A stretch of 39,302 nucleotides of DNA from a virus. Made by a program: the position numbers and the translations under genes. The notes under the pieces were generated by a model. That model was given only the letters and a program-made list of their open reading frames with translations. It did no database searches and had not been told where the DNA came from. Shown one piece after another: positions 37,982 to 39,302 of this stretch; position 1 is the first letter of the stretch, and each line of letters starts with the position of its first letter. The stretch covers positions 1-39,302 of IMG/VR virus record IMGVR_UViG_3300033149_002038. One strand, given 5' to 3'.

Positions 37982-38977
37982 ATGGCAACGATTTTGAAGG
38001 CGTATGGGTGGGAGTGCGGGAACGCGATGCTAACAAGCGTCGATACATCGAATACCGGATATATGCAGGCTATCTCCGGGGGCGCAAAGACGGGCAGCTA
38101 TAAGCTCTTCGTTGGTGGTGATTGGCACCATTGGGCGCGGTGGAGCATTCCTGGAATTCCAGCCAATCCATCTGTCAGCGTCTGGATTAATCCGGACGAT
38201 TGTTATGATGACTACGAAATGTATTTGCGCTTCCTGCTTGATACTGGAGAATATATCGATCTCCGGTGGAACACGGGCACTCACACCTTCGATGCCTACG
38301 TCGACGGCTCGCTTGTTGCCGGCGGGTCGGTCGAGGTCTCGAACAACGACTGGTTCCATGTGCAGTTCTACCTCGTCGTTGCAGATAGCGGATCTATCCA
38401 GGTAAAGATCGACGGCCACGAGAGCATCAATTACTCCGGAGACACAAAACCGCAGGCGGGCACGACAGGCGCAACATACTTCTATGCCTATGGGGGCGGT
38501 GGCGGGACCAAAAACTTCTTCATTGATGATCTTGTCATCGGTACCGGCGGCTTTCTCGGAGACCTGCGCTGCTACGATCTGCGCCCCAGCGCCGACACAG
38601 CACAGGCCGACTGGACTCCGAGCACCGGGAGCGACCATTACGCATTGCTAGACGAGACGCCGGAGGATGACGCGGACTACGTTTCCACGGCCACAAATGG
38701 CCATGCGGACGAACTGGAGCTTGAGGATTTCGACGCGAGCGACAAGACACCGGTGGCGGTCGTGGCGTGGGTGAGGGCCAAAGCGGATGATGCAGTCGGG
38801 GCACAATTGAAAGTCGGCGTCGATTCAGGCGGGACGGACGATGTAGAAACCGTGGATTTGAGCACGGCGTGGGAGTACTACTTCCACACAATGGATGACA
38901 ATCCTGCGGACTCCGCCGAATGGGAGGACGCAGACATCGACGCGCTCAAACTCAGATACGAGGCGGTGATTTCGTAG
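37982..38977 (+). CDS. lectin-like minor tail protein
   Basis: 331 residues after AGGAGGACCAA. Residues 1-200 form a concanavalin-like jelly roll (SYKLFVGGDWHHWARWSIPG, PSVSVWINPDDCYDDYEMYLRF, TFDAYVDGSLVAGG, WFHVQFYLVVADSGSIQVKIDGHESI, KNFFIDDLVIGTGG). Residues 210-331 are a second beta domain (HYALLDETPEDDADYVS, VVAWVRAKADDAVGAQLKVGVD, LSTAWEYYFHTMDDNP). Predicted glycan-binding virion protein. Followed 1 bp later by the tail-fibre gene. Confidence 0.75.
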   Translation: MATILKAYGWECGNAMLTSVDTSNTGYMQAISGGAKTGSYKLFVGGDWHHWARWSIPGIPANPSVSVWINPDDCYDDYEMYLRFLLDTGEYIDLRWNTGTHTFDAYVDGSLVAGGSVEVSNNDWFHVQFYLVVADSGSIQVKIDGHESINYSGDTKPQAGTTGATYFYAYGGGGGTKNFFIDDLVIGTGGFLGDLRCYDLRPSADTAQADWTPSTGSDHYALLDETPEDDADYVSTATNGHADELELEDFDASDKTPVAVVAWVRAKADDAVGAQLKVGVDSGGTDDVETVDLSTAWEYYFHTMDDNPADSAEWEDADIDALKLRYEAVIS

Positions 38978-38978
38978 T

Positions 38979-39302
38979 ATGCCTACCGAGTATATTTCCC
39001 AGGGTGGCGTGACTGTTGCCGCAAAGGACGGCAGCCCAGAGACGTTGGTCTCTCAGGCTGGAGTAACTGTTGCTGCCGAGGACAGCAGCCCCGAGGCGCT
39101 GATCAGCCAAGCGGGTGTGACGATCGTCGCAAGCCCGGGCCAGGTCTACGCCCACGCCTCGGCGTTTGGCAACGGCGGTGAGGCGAATGTGACGCCAGCG
39201 CGCGGGGATCGGGCGGCGTGGGACGATCTGGACTATCCCGAACGCCACGCACGGGACCTGGATGCCGGAATGCCGATCCATCATCTGCCGGATGGGGCAG
39301 CA
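38979..39302 (+). CDS. tail fibre / appendage protein, N-terminal part (cut by window end)
   Basis: 108 codons visible from the ATG at 38979. The N-terminal 50 residues are an 18-residue tandem repeat (SQAGVTVAAEDSSPEAL type), usual in virion-attachment segments. This is followed by RDLDAGMPIHHLPDGAA, a typical N-terminal anchor of LamG-type fibres. The gene is open at the edge. The sequence at 2-403 looks like the downstream part of such a protein, but end and start do not join in frame without some missing bases. Confidence 0.75.
   Translation, partial: MPTEYISQGGVTVAAKDGSPETLVSQAGVTVAAEDSSPEALISQAGVTIVASPGQVYAHASAFGNGGEANVTPARGDRAAWDDLDYPERHARDLDAGMPIHHLPDGAA
38994..39131 (+). repeat. 54-bp tandem coding repeats (2.6 copies)
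   Basis: Units begin at 38994, 39048 and 39102, each encoding [I/V]SQ-[A/G]-GVT-[V/I]. The DNA has diverged but the protein register is kept, so selection acts on the peptide. Probably short beta segments linking the fibre to the tail. Confidence 0.7.

Noticed and set aside
37295-39302. Possible diversity-generating retroelement target among the appendage genes
   Set aside because: No reverse transcriptase or template/variable repeat pair is visible anywhere in the window.
1-39302. tRNA genes, CRISPR arrays, insertion sequences and attachment sites
   Set aside because: Looked for T-loop signatures, spaced repeats, transposase motifs and integrase-linked direct repeats; none found. The 15594-15800 structures do not fit a tRNA cloverleaf.

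Overview
The window reads as nearly all of the genome of a tailed double-stranded DNA phage with siphovirus gene order and an HK97-type head. It is GC-rich (about 60% by eye). Coding density is very high, with ATGA or TGATG stop/start overlaps at most gene boundaries and strong GGAGG ribosome binding sites. I see no tRNA, rRNA, CRISPR, integrase, recognisable repressor, DNA polymerase or primase. The promoters look like ordinary bacterial sigma-70 promoters. The host cannot be named from the sequence. A transmembrane 3D-like wall protein, a cysteine-peptidase lysin and an XhlA-like protein lean towards a host whose peptidoglycan is directly accessible, but that is weak.

Layout. The right part (17.6-39.3 kb, + strand) is the late operon: ParB-like protein, radical SAM enzyme, HNH endonuclease, terminase small and large subunits, portal-MuF fusion, prohead protease, major capsid protein, a glycosyltransferase/sulfotransferase insertion, head-tail connectors, tail tube, tail assembly chaperone with a -1 frameshift, tape measure, distal tail protein, tail hub, and carbohydrate-binding or beta-helix appendage proteins. 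The last gene is cut by the window end. The first 6.9 kb (+ strand) continues the same programme: the rest of a tail-fibre/LamG gene, a CBM plus glycoside-hydrolase-like protein, a C39-like peptidase, a metallophosphoesterase, an XhlA-like protein and a holin-like protein, ending at a terminator at 6930-6960. The late operon therefore probably wraps around the window ends, as in a circularly permuted or circular assembly opened inside the tail-fibre gene.

The middle (6.97-17.5 kb, - strand) is the early/replication region, in three transcription blocks. The first starts from a promoter at 17519-17547 and carries a 58-aa protein, an ERF single-strand annealing protein and a zinc-ribbon protein. 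The second starts at 15807-15835 with a roughly 200-nt structured leader, then a winged-helix protein, a replication initiator with an iteron-type origin candidate inside it, and a hypothetical gene. The third starts at 13658-13686 and carries DnaB helicase, a deoxyribosyltransferase-like protein, a nonsense-interrupted endonuclease and many small accessory genes. It ends with a membrane/3D-domain protein split over two frames.

The most interesting items are these. A prfB-like +1 recoding context sits in the tail fibre (401-403). A slippery CCCTTTG may join the membrane and 3D-domain reading frames, echoing the CCCAAAT slip site of the tail chaperone. Twin promoters share a 22-bp upstream block at identical spacing. 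A lambda-O-like origin lies inside the initiator gene. A non-coding leader has two crossing pairs of complementary arms (pseudoknot topology). A ParB-like/radical-SAM pair precedes terminase and could modify DNA. A two-domain glycosyltransferase plus a sulfotransferase-like gene follow the capsid gene. All functional proposals rest on reading motifs by eye; no database search was possible.
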